Assembly (NCBI GenBank): GCA_016186995.1
Contig: JACPKQ010000001.1
Span: 1 to 60,120, forward strand
From: Deltaproteobacteria bacterium
GTDB taxonomy: Bacteria > Bdellovibrionota > JACOXK01
DNA: 60,120 bases
Direction: 5' to 3'
Shown in pieces: positions 1 to 8,417 of this stretch. The position numbers were made by a program, and so were the translations under genes. The notes beneath the pieces are model-generated. The model searched no databases. It was not told the DNA's origin and was given only the letters and a program-made list of their open reading frames with translations. Position 1 is the first letter of the stretch; every line of letters starts with the position of its first letter.

Positions 1-1
1 A

Positions 2-907
2 AGCGGGGTTACTGAGTATGCTGTTTCAAATAGTTTGAATGATTATTTATGTTATCAAATACGTTCCGATGGTTGTTTAACAACAGTGTGTGAAGGTGAT
101 GAACAATCCTCTTCTTGGAATTCCTGGGCTGGAAAAAGTTTTAAAACTTTAGATATTAAAGAATATACAGAAGATTTTATTTTTCGCTCACTTCTTTCAC
201 GAAAACCACAAGATATTGAAGCAGGTACTTATCCTGTAATTCTTTCTCGCTTTGCTGTCAGCACACTTCTTCAATATATGATGTGGCTTGCCCTTTCGGG
301 GAAGACTTTTGAAGAAGGAACAAGTGCCTTTTCTGGAAAGTTAAATTCCCAAGTTTTTGATCCACAATTTAATTTAAGCGATGATCCAATTGTATCAACT
401 GATTTTCCTCAAATTTTTGATGCTTATGGCGAGGAAAAAAAGAAGCTTTCTGTTATTGAAAAGGGCGTTCTGAAAAATGTTTCTTATAATCACTATTATG
501 CCAATCGCTTTCAAAAACCTTCAACGGCATCTGAAGTTTTTGGGAGCGGCTCAGGGTTTACGCATTTAAAATTACATGCTGGTAAAAAATCTTTTCAAGA
601 GCTTATTCAAGAAACAGAGAAGGCAATTCTTGTAACGCGTTTTTGGTATGTGAACGCCTCAAACCCTAGAAGTCTTACTTTTACAGGTGTGACCAAGGAT
701 GGCACTTTCTTAATAGAAAATGGAAAGATTGCAAAACCCATCCGCAAATTACGCTTTACAGAAAGTTTACTTAAAGCCTTTTCAAAAGTAGATGCTATTT
801 CAAAAGACGCGGCATGGGTTCCTGAAACAAGTTTTTATGAAGGACGTTATCTTTTTGCTTATTGGTGTCCGGCAATAAAGCTTTCAGAATTTCATTTTAG
901 TAGTTAG
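2..907 (+). CDS. pmbA: TldE/PmbA-family metalloprotease, 3' part (gene cut by window edge)
   Basis: This is the C-terminal two thirds of a TldD/PmbA (TldE) family protein. TldD/TldE form a heterodimeric zinc protease that degrades unfolded or modified peptides in the cytoplasm. The visible part holds the C-terminal domain: an EAGTYPVILSRFAVS stretch, a glycine-rich SEVFGSGSGFTHL segment, and a TRFWYVNASNPRSLTFTG block followed by GTFLIENGKI, all typical of the family. There is no HExxxH motif in the visible part; in this family that motif lies in the N-terminal half of TldD, and TldE lacks it. The frame is open from the first bases of the window, so the TTG at 35 is an internal codon and the true start lies to the left. 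The 3' end overlaps the convergent DUF155 gene by four bases. Family sure; E rather than D paralogue likely. Confidence 0.85.
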   Translation, partial: SGVTEYAVSNSLNDYLCYQIRSDGCLTTVCEGDEQSSSWNSWAGKSFKTLDIKEYTEDFIFRSLLSRKPQDIEAGTYPVILSRFAVSTLLQYMMWLALSGKTFEEGTSAFSGKLNSQVFDPQFNLSDDPIVSTDFPQIFDAYGEEKKKLSVIEKGVLKNVSYNHYYANRFQKPSTASEVFGSGSGFTHLKLHAGKKSFQELIQETEKAILVTRFWYVNASNPRSLTFTGVTKDGTFLIENGKIAKPIRKLRFTESLLKAFSKVDAISKDAAWVPETSFYEGRYLFAYWCPAIKLSEFHFSS

Positions 908-1695
908 TATTTAAAAAGAATTTCATATCCTACAAGAAGTAAATCTAAAACAAAGAGTCCAACAATAGCAGCTTCCATAACAAGCATCTGCCGGTTGCTT
1001 GTAAAACTAGCAAGCAAAGTTGTATCTTCTTGAATGGTTTGTAATTCATAATCAAGGGTTTTAAATCTGTCTTTCAGTTCAAACATAGAACTTGTGTTTT
1101 CATAGAGTTCATACATTTCTTTTGAATTCCATGTGCTTTCAGGCTTTTCAAGTAAATAAACAGAACCAATGATTTTTCTCTTAATGCGAATAATGTCTTC
1201 AATAAAAGGAAGAATATTTTTTTCAGAAATTCGAAAGAACCTTCTTTTTGAAAAGTTTTTAGAAACGTTTTCAATTTCTTTCAAAAGTGAACTTACTTCA
1301 TTTTCAAAATATTCCAGCGCTGTGGATTGAGCAAGAACAAGCGAAATCAGTTCAACAATGTGTGTTGTCATTTTTTTAATAGTGAGTTTATTAAAATCAA
1401 TAGTAGGTTTATTTTGAGGATCTACTTCTACAAGAAAATCGTCTGAAGTAATAAAAGATTGAGTGTATTCAAGAGCACTTTGAATTTTGTTCAGATATTC
1501 ACCTCTTATTTTTTCTTCAACGTTAAAAAAGACAACAGATCCAAAATTATAAACAAGACAAAACGATCTATCAGAAAGTTTATAGATAATACGTTGGGCA
1601 TTAGCATCGAAGGGTGTATCTGGAAAAAGGCCTGAAAACTTCTTCAGTTTAAGGCTTTCTGTAAGGTGATAAGCGGAAACAAAGAATTGATCCAT
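904..1695 (-). CDS. DUF155 (RMD1/YagE-like) family membrane protein
   Basis: A 263-residue protein of the DUF155 family, the bacterial relatives of yeast Rmd1 and mitochondrial RMND1. The N-terminal half (about 1-160) has the family's alpha/beta pattern. The C-terminal half is helical and ends with the characteristic RFKTLDYELQTIQED segment, then one hydrophobic helix (about 238-260) that would anchor it in the inner membrane. Biochemical function in bacteria is unknown to me; the mitochondrial members are linked to translation. It is transcribed divergently from queF with about 110 bp between them, and its stop overlaps the end of the TldE gene. Family assignment is good; role is not inferred. 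Confidence 0.75.
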   Translation of the reverse strand: MDQFFVSAYHLTESLKLKKFSGLFPDTPFDANAQRIIYKLSDRSFCLVYNFGSVVFFNVEEKIRGEYLNKIQSALEYTQSFITSDDFLVEVDPQNKPTIDFNKLTIKKMTTHIVELISLVLAQSTALEYFENEVSSLLKEIENVSKNFSKRRFFRISEKNILPFIEDIIRIKRKIIGSVYLLEKPESTWNSKEMYELYENTSSMFELKDRFKTLDYELQTIQEDTTLLASFTSNRQMLVMEAAIVGLFVLDLLLVGYEILFKY

Positions 1696-1808
1696 GCTAT
1701 TTTTGTATCATGGGTAGAGCAAGAACAAAAGAGACAGTCTCGCTTTACCTAAAGCCTCTTTCTTGGGCAAATTTTGACTTTTGAGGGGAAACTCGTTAAG
1801 AAAAGTAC

Positions 1809-2201
1809 ATGCTTTACGGTGAAGAACAGATTAAAAATGCAAAATTAGAGGTTTTTGAAAACAGAACAAAACACAGGGATTATGAGGTGGCTTTCACCAT
1901 CACTGAGTTTACCTGTGTGTGCCCTCGTTCTGGGTTTCCAGATTTTGCAACACTGTACATCACATATTTTCCTAAACAGTGGTGTATCGAACTTAAATCT
2001 TTGAAACTTTATATTAATAAATTTCGTGATCAGAAAGTGTTTCATGAGGATGTTGTAAATGTGATTTTGGATGATCTTGTAGAAGTGCTCAGTCCTCAAT
2101 ACATTGAGGTAGTGGGGGATTTTAATGTACGAGGTAATATTAAAACAGTTATGACTGCTTCTCATGGGGAAAAACCCCAGTTATCACAACCCAGTGCCTA
2201 A
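1809..2201 (+). CDS. queF: NADPH-dependent 7-cyano-7-deazaguanine reductase (preQ0 reductase)
   Basis: QueF reduces the nitrile of preQ0 to the amine of preQ1 with NADPH, the last step of queuosine precursor synthesis before insertion into tRNA. At 130 residues it is the short, single-domain (YkvM-type) form. The catalytic Cys is C38 in the segment [13 protein letters not shown], with Asp45 as the proton donor. The substrate and NADPH-binding motif is IELKSLKLY around residues 62-70, followed by FHEDVVN and the [14 protein letters not shown] stretch. No other queuosine gene is nearby. I looked for a preQ1 riboswitch in the upstream 110 bp and saw no convincing match. Assignment is secure. Confidence 0.95.
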   Translation: MLYGEEQIKNAKLEVFENRTKHRDYEVAFTITEFTCVCPRSGFPDFATLYITYFPKQWCIELKSLKLYINKFRDQKVFHEDVVNVILDDLVEVLSPQYIEVVGDFNVRGNIKTVMTASHGEKPQLSQPSA

Positions 2202-2287
2202 AGTTTTTGGTAAAAAGTCCCAAAACTCTTGATCCACTCTTTCTTTAAATTGTCAGGTGATGCATGCTGTGTTAATTTATTTCAAAA

Positions 2288-2851
2288 ATGTCACGATTAA
2301 AACTACTGTGCACTTTGTTTTTTTTAACACTTGTTATTATTGAAGCCTCTCTCTTCTACCAATTTGTGCAAAACATGAACGTTAAGACAAAAACTTTTGA
2401 AAAGGTAGACGCTATTGTTGTTTTAGCGGGAGCCCAAGGTCGCATACCTTTTGCACTTAAACTTTTTGAAGAGGGAAAGGCAGATTATTTTATCATTTCT
2501 GGGGTTGGAAAAAAGTTTAAATTAGAAACCCATAAAGTTTATGGAAAGCTTGCTACCCATCCTCAGGTTTTTGTCGATAAATCTTCAGCAAATACTTTAG
2601 AAAATGCCCTTGAAACAGAAAAGCTTTTACGGAAATTTTATGTTTCAAAAATGGCACTTGTGACTTCTAATTACCATATGTATCGATCCCTCTATGTTTT
2701 TAGAAAGATTTTCCCTCAAGATATCGAAATTTATCCTTATGTACTTAAAAGTAAGAATTTTGATATGGATTACTGGCATAAGCGTTTTGTAAGCTCATTT
2801 ATTGTTTTTAAAGAATTTTTGGCCTATCAGTGGTATAAGACCCTCCTCTAA
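2288..2851 (+). CDS. DUF218 (YdcF/ElyC/SanA-like) membrane-anchored protein
   Basis: A 187-residue DUF218 protein. Residues 1-25 form an uncleaved signal anchor. The domain starts at VDAIVVLAGAQGRIPFAL and continues with ADYFIISGVGK, then the family's S/TxxNxxEN-type element seen here as SANTLENALETEKLL, and ALVTSNYHMYRS near residue 120. Members include ElyC (envelope peptidoglycan/undecaprenyl phosphate metabolism) and SanA (vancomycin barrier); the reaction is not established for most. Its stop codon shares one base with the start of lipB, so the two are probably cotranscribed. Family confident; the exact cellular role is open. Confidence 0.85.
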   Translation: MSRLKLLCTLFFLTLVIIEASLFYQFVQNMNVKTKTFEKVDAIVVLAGAQGRIPFALKLFEEGKADYFIISGVGKKFKLETHKVYGKLATHPQVFVDKSSANTLENALETEKLLRKFYVSKMALVTSNYHMYRSLYVFRKIFPQDIEIYPYVLKSKNFDMDYWHKRFVSSFIVFKEFLAYQWYKTLL

Positions 2852-3462
2852 TGAAAGTAAAAGATTTAGGACTTATTTCTGTTCTTGAGGCACAGAAACT
2901 TCAAATAGAGGAAAGAGAAAAAATTTTTGAAGGAAGGTCTCAAGGTTGCATCTTTATCTGCGAGCATCCTCATACAGTAACTTTAGGAAGAAAACTTGAG
3001 AAACAAGCTTCCAAGTATCGATCTTTTTTGCCACAAGAAATAGAAGTTGTTCCTTTAAACAGAGGAGGAGAGGCAACTTATCATGGTCCTGGGCAAATAG
3101 TGGTTTACCCAGTTTTTTCCCTTTTTGAGAAAAAAATGTCTGTCAAAGAATACATTGCAACACTTGAAAATGGGGTGATCAACTTTCTTAAAAACTATGG
3201 AATTAAAGCCTATAGCAACCCCGAACATCGAGGTGTGTGGGTTCAAGACCAGAAAATTCTTTCTTTAGGAGTTCATATTTCAAGAGGTGTGAGCATTCAT
3301 GGCATTGCCCTTAATGTAAATTGCAATCTAAAATATTTTTCTTATTTTGAGCCCTGTGGTTTGTGTCATACTCAGATTACCAGTATGAAAGAAGTGCTTC
3401 GTGGGGAAGTCGATTTTATGGATATTAAAAGGCAAATCATAGAAACATTTTCTTCATGGTAG
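2851..3462 (+). CDS. lipB: Octanoyltransferase (lipoate-protein ligase B)
   Basis: LipB transfers octanoate from octanoyl-ACP to the lipoyl domains of 2-oxoacid dehydrogenases and the glycine cleavage H protein. The 203-residue length is normal. The motif RGGEATYHGPGQIVVYP (71-87) is the family's signature, and the catalytic pair is visible: Lys135 in DQKILSLG and Cys169 in EPCGL, followed by the SIHGIALNVN segment's usual context. These two positions coincide with the E. coli numbering. The gene overlaps the DUF218 gene by one base. No lipA is in the window. Confident. Confidence 0.96.
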   Translation: MKVKDLGLISVLEAQKLQIEEREKIFEGRSQGCIFICEHPHTVTLGRKLEKQASKYRSFLPQEIEVVPLNRGGEATYHGPGQIVVYPVFSLFEKKMSVKEYIATLENGVINFLKNYGIKAYSNPEHRGVWVQDQKILSLGVHISRGVSIHGIALNVNCNLKYFSYFEPCGLCHTQITSMKEVLRGEVDFMDIKRQIIETFSSW

Positions 3463-3564
3463 TGTTCAGTAAGCCTCAAACTTTCACATAAACTCGAATA
3501 CTCTCCTCAAAAAACTGATCTTCGTCATACTCTTTTGTATAAGAAGGGAGTTTATTAAATTCTT

Positions 3565-5460
3565 ATGACAAAAGTTAAATATCCTGGAATACCAACGACG
3601 GCCGATGGCACGGGTATGGTTGTGTGGGTAGATACTCATATTACCCAGGCGGCTTGTGCCTATCCTATCACTTCATCGACTGAAATGGGCCAAAGCTATG
3701 AGCATCAAGTTTCTGAAGGTAAAAAAAACTTATGGGGTGAACCTTTAGGATTTTTAGAATTAGAATCTGAACATAGCTCTGCAAGCAGTTGCGAAGGTTA
3801 TGCATTGGCAGGAGGGCGTGTTTCAAATTTTACATCAGGACAGGGTTTAGTTTTGATGAAAGAAGTCCTTTTTACGATTTCAGGAAAGCGTTTACCTCTT
3901 GTTTTTCATATTGGAGCACGCGCTCTTACATCACATTCACTGAATGTTCATGCAGGGCATGACGACGTGATGGCAGTTGCTGATGTCGGGTGGGGAATTG
4001 TTTTTGCAAAAAATGCCCAGGAGGCAGGAGATTTGGCTTTGATTGTAAGACGTACTTCTGAAGATTCAAAAATCCCTTACCTTAATGTTCAAGATGGTTT
4101 TTTAACAACACATGCAATCGAAAATGTTCTTTTACCGGAACCTGAAATGATGAAAGAGTATGTGGGTGCACCTCAAGAAAAACTTTATAATTTTATGGAT
4201 CCTTCACAAGGTTTGATGGTGGGCGTTGTTCAAAACCAAGATAGTTATATGAAGGGCAAAATTGCACAGAGATTTTATTATGATAACGCAGCAGAAGATC
4301 TTAAAAAGGCTATGAGAGATTTTACAAAACTTACGGGTCGAAAATACGATCTTGTGGAATCTTATAGACTTCAAGATGCTGAATATGCTGTCGTCGGCAT
4401 GGGAAGTTTTATGGAAACAGCTAAGGCTTGTGTTGAATATATTAGAAAGAAATGCTGCATTAAAATAGGGATTTTAAGTATAACTTCTTTTCGACCTTTT
4501 CCCTCCCAAGAAATTGTTTCTGCTTTAAAAAATATAAAAGCTTTGGCGGTGGTTGAACGAGTGGATGTACCTCTCATGCAATCAAATCCTCTTACAACTG
4601 AAATTAAGGCAGCGTTTGCAGATGGTATTTCTAAAAAAATACCTATTATTTATTCTGGCACAGCTGGATTAGGAGGCAGAGATGTTGCTCCAGCTGATTT
4701 TGTAGCGCTGGCGCACATGATGAAGAATTCAAAGCCTAAAAAACGTTATTTTACTTTGGGTATCGATCATGGGGCTGCCCTTAAAAGAGGGGAGCAGATT
4801 GATGTGAGACCTCAGGGTAGTTTCTATATGCGTGGCCACTCTGTGGGTGGTTATGGTTCTGTTACAACCAATAAAATTATTGCAACACTTGTAGCAGATC
4901 TTTTTGGATTGTATGTGCAGGCTTTTCCAAAATATGGCTCTGAAAAAAAGGGGCTACCTACGAATTATTTTTTGGCTGTTGCAAGAGAAAAGATTTTTAC
5001 TCACAATGAACTGACGCATGTTGAGTTTGTTGTTCTTAACGACATGAATGCATTTAATTTAGGAAATCCCCTGGAGGGACTAGCAGATAATGGGGTGCTT
5101 TTCATTCAAACATCTCAAAAACAATTAGAGGATATCTGGGGTTCTATACCAGAATATGCTCACAAAATTATAAAAGAAAAAAAGATAAAGGTTCTTGCTT
5201 TAGACACAGTTCAAATTGCTCAAGATATTGCTACCAAACCAGAACTGATTCAGCGAATGCAGGGAATTGTTCTTTTGGGGATTTTCTTAAGAGCAACCCC
5301 ATTTTTAAAACAATTTAAAATGACGGAAGAAAAACTGTTTGAGGGAATTGAACGCTCTATTAAAAAATACTTTGGTAAAAAAGGTGACGATGTCGTCCGT
5401 GATAATATAAAATGTGTTGAGCGTGGATATAAAGAAGTGATGGAAATATGGCAGAAATGA
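3565..5460 (+). CDS. porA: Pyruvate:ferredoxin oxidoreductase, fused alpha-gamma subunit
   Basis: This 631-residue subunit joins the alpha part (domains I and II, about 1-375) to the gamma part (domain III, about 395-625) of 2-oxoacid:ferredoxin oxidoreductase. Near the N terminus AYPITSSTEMGQ is the pyruvate-contacting loop, and GARALTSHSLNVHAGHDDVMA with NVQDGFLTTH resembles single-chain NifJ-type PFOR more than four-subunit archaeal enzymes. The gamma part contains RGHSVGGYGSVTTNK and DMNAFNLGNPLEGL. The partner beta-delta chain starts 13 bp before this stop. Together they would oxidise pyruvate to acetyl-CoA and reduce ferredoxin or flavodoxin in the cytoplasm. A start with AGAAGGGAG about 12 bases upstream is reasonable. 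Pyruvate as substrate is an inference from the NifJ-like loops. Confidence 0.93.
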   Translation: MTKVKYPGIPTTADGTGMVVWVDTHITQAACAYPITSSTEMGQSYEHQVSEGKKNLWGEPLGFLELESEHSSASSCEGYALAGGRVSNFTSGQGLVLMKEVLFTISGKRLPLVFHIGARALTSHSLNVHAGHDDVMAVADVGWGIVFAKNAQEAGDLALIVRRTSEDSKIPYLNVQDGFLTTHAIENVLLPEPEMMKEYVGAPQEKLYNFMDPSQGLMVGVVQNQDSYMKGKIAQRFYYDNAAEDLKKAMRDFTKLTGRKYDLVESYRLQDAEYAVVGMGSFMETAKACVEYIRKKCCIKIGILSITSFRPFPSQEIVSALKNIKALAVVERVDVPLMQSNPLTTEIKAAFADGISKKIPIIYSGTAGLGGRDVAPADFVALAHMMKNSKPKKRYFTLGIDHGAALKRGEQIDVRPQGSFYMRGHSVGGYGSVTTNKIIATLVADLFGLYVQAFPKYGSEKKGLPTNYFLAVAREKIFTHNELTHVEFVVLNDMNAFNLGNPLEGLADNGVLFIQTSQKQLEDIWGSIPEYAHKIIKEKKIKVLALDTVQIAQDIATKPELIQRMQGIVLLGIFLRATPFLKQFKMTEEKLFEGIERSIKKYFGKKGDDVVRDNIKCVERGYKEVMEIWQK

Positions 5461-6995
5461 TCGATGTTGAATATTTTAATGAACATATTGTAGGTGCCTA
5501 TAATAAAGGGCATGCATCTGAAGAATTAGCTTGTGATATTGGAATTGCGCGCTCCATTATACCTCCAGGAACTGCCGCTCTCAGAGATTTTAGTTATATT
5601 GCACCTGATATTCCCGAACTGATTCCTGACCAATGCGTAGGGTGTATGGATTGTGTCATTGAGTGCCCAGATACAGCTATTTTAGGAAAGGTTGTAACAC
5701 AGGAAGTTCTGGATAGAGAACTGAGTACAATGAAAGATCCTCAAGAAAAAGAACATCTCCAAAAACTTTATATTAAAACTAGAAAGTATTATGAAATAAA
5801 AGAAAAAAAAGGCGAAACCCCCGGGCTTTTTACTATCGCTATTGATCCTACCAAGTGTAAAGGGTGTGGAGAGTGTGTTCAAGTGTGTGCAGATAAAAAA
5901 GCTCTTAAAATGATTCGAAAAAATGATCAGATTATGAAAGAAGCTCGTTCTCATATGAGTTTGTATCGACAACTTCCAGAGACGCCTCGTGAATTTATTA
6001 ACGAAAAACTTCTTTCAGATATGATGCTTTCTGAAAGAAGTTTGCTTTATACAGGTGGCGCTGGGAGTTGTATGGGTTGTGGAGAAGCAACTGCCATACG
6101 CATGATGTTAGCCGCAACGGGTTTTATTTATGAAAAAGAGAACATGGGTATTGTTGCAGCAACAGGGTGTAACACAGTTTATTGTTCAACCTATCCCTAT
6201 AATCCATTTCGTGTGTCGTGGACAAATTCTCTTTTTGAAAACGCCTGTGCCGATGCTATGGGAGTTCGAATGCGGTGGAATCAATTAGGCTGGCAGAATA
6301 AAAAAATATGGGTTATTGGTGGAGATGGCGCTATGCTTGATATAGGATTTCAATCTATGTCGCGGTTGCTTGCTTCGGGTATGGATATTAATATTATGAT
6401 TTTAGATACTCAAGTTTATTCTAATACAGGGGGACAAGCTTCTACAGCTTCCTTTATGGGACAAAATGCTAAAATGTCGACGATAGGAAAGGCACATGCT
6501 GGAAAAACAGAACATAGAAAGGAAATTTGTAATATTGCTATGATGCATCCACAAGCCTATGTAGCACAAACAACCGCAGCTCTTTCAAATCATTTTTATA
6601 GAGCTATTATGGAGGCCAATGAATATAAAGGGCCTTCTGTTGTGAATGTATACACAACGTGCCAGCCAGAACATGGTGTGGCAGATGATGCATCTGTACG
6701 TCAGGAAAAAATGGCAGTAGATTCCAGAGCCTTTCCCATTTTGATTTATGACCCAAGGCTAGGAGCTAGGATGAAAGAACGACTTTCACTTCGAGGAAAT
6801 CCTCAAATGAAAGAAGACTGGTACCATCATCCTCAGACTGGAGAAGCACTTGATTTTATAGCTTTTGCTAGAACAGAAGGGCGTTTTGCAAAACAGTTTG
6901 ATAAAGAAGGGCATCCATCAGGAGCGCTTAAACGATCACAAGAGGATCGTTTAGCTAATTGGCATCTTCTACAAGAGTTAGCTGGAATTATATAA
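5448..6995 (+). CDS. porB: Pyruvate:ferredoxin oxidoreductase, fused delta-beta subunit
   Basis: A 515-residue iron-sulfur and thiamine diphosphate subunit. Two [4Fe-4S] motifs lie in the N-terminal part: CVGCMDCVIECP near residue 64 and CKGCGECVQVCA near 139. The TPP domain follows, with SCMGCGEATAIR, ATGCNTVYCS and TTCQPEHG supplying the four Cys of the proximal cluster, and GGDGAMLDIGFQ ... DTQVYSNTGGQAS binding TPP-Mg. Domain order is the same as the second half of NifJ, so the two genes look like a NifJ chain divided after domain III. Overlaps porA by 13 bp, which suggests translational coupling, and is followed 13 bp later by the transhydrogenase genes. Confidence 0.93.
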   Translation: MAEMIDVEYFNEHIVGAYNKGHASEELACDIGIARSIIPPGTAALRDFSYIAPDIPELIPDQCVGCMDCVIECPDTAILGKVVTQEVLDRELSTMKDPQEKEHLQKLYIKTRKYYEIKEKKGETPGLFTIAIDPTKCKGCGECVQVCADKKALKMIRKNDQIMKEARSHMSLYRQLPETPREFINEKLLSDMMLSERSLLYTGGAGSCMGCGEATAIRMMLAATGFIYEKENMGIVAATGCNTVYCSTYPYNPFRVSWTNSLFENACADAMGVRMRWNQLGWQNKKIWVIGGDGAMLDIGFQSMSRLLASGMDINIMILDTQVYSNTGGQASTASFMGQNAKMSTIGKAHAGKTEHRKEICNIAMMHPQAYVAQTTAALSNHFYRAIMEANEYKGPSVVNVYTTCQPEHGVADDASVRQEKMAVDSRAFPILIYDPRLGARMKERLSLRGNPQMKEDWYHHPQTGEALDFIAFARTEGRFAKQFDKEGHPSGALKRSQEDRLANWHLLQELAGII

Positions 6996-7008
6996 AAGGA
7001 GGAAAGCT

Positions 7009-8124
7009 GTGAATGTTGTTATACTCAAAGAAGTAAAGAGCGGAGAAGCTCGAGTTGCTATTGTGCCAGGTGTTATAGCCAAACTAAAAAATTTAAATCT
7101 TAAAGTCAAAGTTCAAAAAGGGGCTGGAGAGAAATCTTTTTTTTCAGACGCAGAATATGCTCAAGCAGGAGCAGAACTTTCTGATAGTCATGCTTCTCTT
7201 TTAGAGAATGCAGATGTTGTTTTAAAAGTACAACCTCCAGAAAAAAATGAACTTGATGCTTTACAGCCAGGAACTCTACTCATTGGATTACTCAATCCTT
7301 ATGGCAACCCGGAGCTTGTAAAGAGTTTAGCAAAAAAAAAGATTACAGCTTTTGCTTTAGAGTTCATTCCTCGAATCAGTCGTGCTCAGAGTATGGATGT
7401 TCTTTCTTCCCAAGCTGCTATCGCCGGCTATAAAGCAGTTTTGTTAGCGGCAATGCATCTTGGAAAATATTTTCCTATGCTGACAACGGCAGCTGGCACT
7501 ATGAAGCCTGCTAGGGTTCTCATTGTAGGGGCTGGTGTAGCTGGACTTCAAGCGATTGCTACAGCACGAAGATTGGGGGCCATTGTTGAGGCTTACGATG
7601 TTCGATCTCAAGTTAAAGAAGAAATTCAAAGTTTGGGCGCAAAGTTTGTGGATGTGACACTCGACGAAGATACAGCAACACAAGGTGGATATGCAAAAGA
7701 AGTTTCTTCTGCCTCCAAAGAAAAAATTAAAAATATTTTAAAAGAACATGTTAAAAATGCTGATGTTGTGATTACAACCGCGCAGGTTCCTGGAAAAAAG
7801 GCGCCTCGTATTGTAACTGAAGAAATGATTTCTCAAATGAGCGCAGGTTCTGTCATAGTTGATTTAGCTGCAGAGCAGGGGGGTAATTGCGATTTTACAA
7901 AGGCTGGTGAAACTGTTGTTCATAAAGGTGTTTCTATCCTTGGGCCCGTTAATCTACCAGCCACGATTCCGGTTCATGCTAGCCAAATGTATGCAAGAAA
8001 CGTTGTAACTTTGCTTCAAAGTATTATTAAAGAAGGAACTCCTTGTTTTAATTTTAATGATGAGGTTCTTAATGCATGTTGTATTACACATGAAGGAAAG
8101 ATTCGTGTAGAGGAGTTAAAATGA
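7009..8124 (+). CDS. pntAA: NAD(P) transhydrogenase subunit alpha part 1 (NAD-binding)
   Basis: The soluble domain I of proton-translocating transhydrogenase, which binds NAD(H). The 371 residues match the stand-alone alpha-1 subunit of the three-gene (Rhodospirillum-type) arrangement. N-terminal KEVKSGEARVAIVPG is the alanine dehydrogenase/PNT N-terminal domain; LIVGAGVAGLQAIATARRLG (about 168-187) is the Rossmann NAD site; QAAIAGYKAVLLAA precedes it, and the mobile loop and DLAAEQGGNCDFT follow. The start is GTG at 7009 behind a strong AAGGAGGAAA Shine-Dalgarno. The 3' end overlaps pntAB by four bases (ATGA). Cotranscription with the PFOR genes is likely. Confidence 0.95.
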   Translation: MNVVILKEVKSGEARVAIVPGVIAKLKNLNLKVKVQKGAGEKSFFSDAEYAQAGAELSDSHASLLENADVVLKVQPPEKNELDALQPGTLLIGLLNPYGNPELVKSLAKKKITAFALEFIPRISRAQSMDVLSSQAAIAGYKAVLLAAMHLGKYFPMLTTAAGTMKPARVLIVGAGVAGLQAIATARRLGAIVEAYDVRSQVKEEIQSLGAKFVDVTLDEDTATQGGYAKEVSSASKEKIKNILKEHVKNADVVITTAQVPGKKAPRIVTEEMISQMSAGSVIVDLAAEQGGNCDFTKAGETVVHKGVSILGPVNLPATIPVHASQMYARNVVTLLQSIIKEGTPCFNFNDEVLNACCITHEGKIRVEELK

Positions 8125-8417
8125 TGACAAGTGTTTTTATGATGGCGTTATTTATTTTTGTTTTGTCCATATTTGTGGGTTTTGAATTGATCGGAAAAAT
8201 TCCTCCAACACTTCATACACCTCTGATGAGTGGAGCTAATGCTATCTCTGGTATTGCTATTATTGGAGCTCTTATTGTATCAGGGCCACGAGAGTGGAAC
8301 TTAGCAGTTATTTTGGGCTTATTAGCTATTGTCTTTGCCATGATTAATGTTGTCGGTGGGTTTCTCGTTACTGATCGAATGTTGCAAATGTTTAAAAAGA
8401 AAGAGGAGAAAAAATGA
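8121..8417 (+). CDS. pntAB: NAD(P) transhydrogenase subunit alpha part 2 (membrane)
   Basis: A 98-residue integral membrane protein forming part of the proton channel (domain II) of transhydrogenase. Three hydrophobic helices are visible: about 4-22, 36-55 and 61-84. The segment HTPLMSGANAISGIAIIGAL is the conserved family core, and GGFLVTDRMLQMF near the end is also typical. It overlaps pntAA at its start and pntB at its end, each by ATGA, so all three subunits should be translated in a coupled way. Confidence 0.95.
   Translation: MMTSVFMMALFIFVLSIFVGFELIGKIPPTLHTPLMSGANAISGIAIIGALIVSGPREWNLAVILGLLAIVFAMINVVGGFLVTDRMLQMFKKKEEKK

Noticed and set aside
1700-1808. preQ1 riboswitch before queF
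   Set aside because: I looked for a short pseudoknot with an A-rich tail and found only the palindrome GAGAC-A-GTCTC (1731-1741), which does not fit the known classes.
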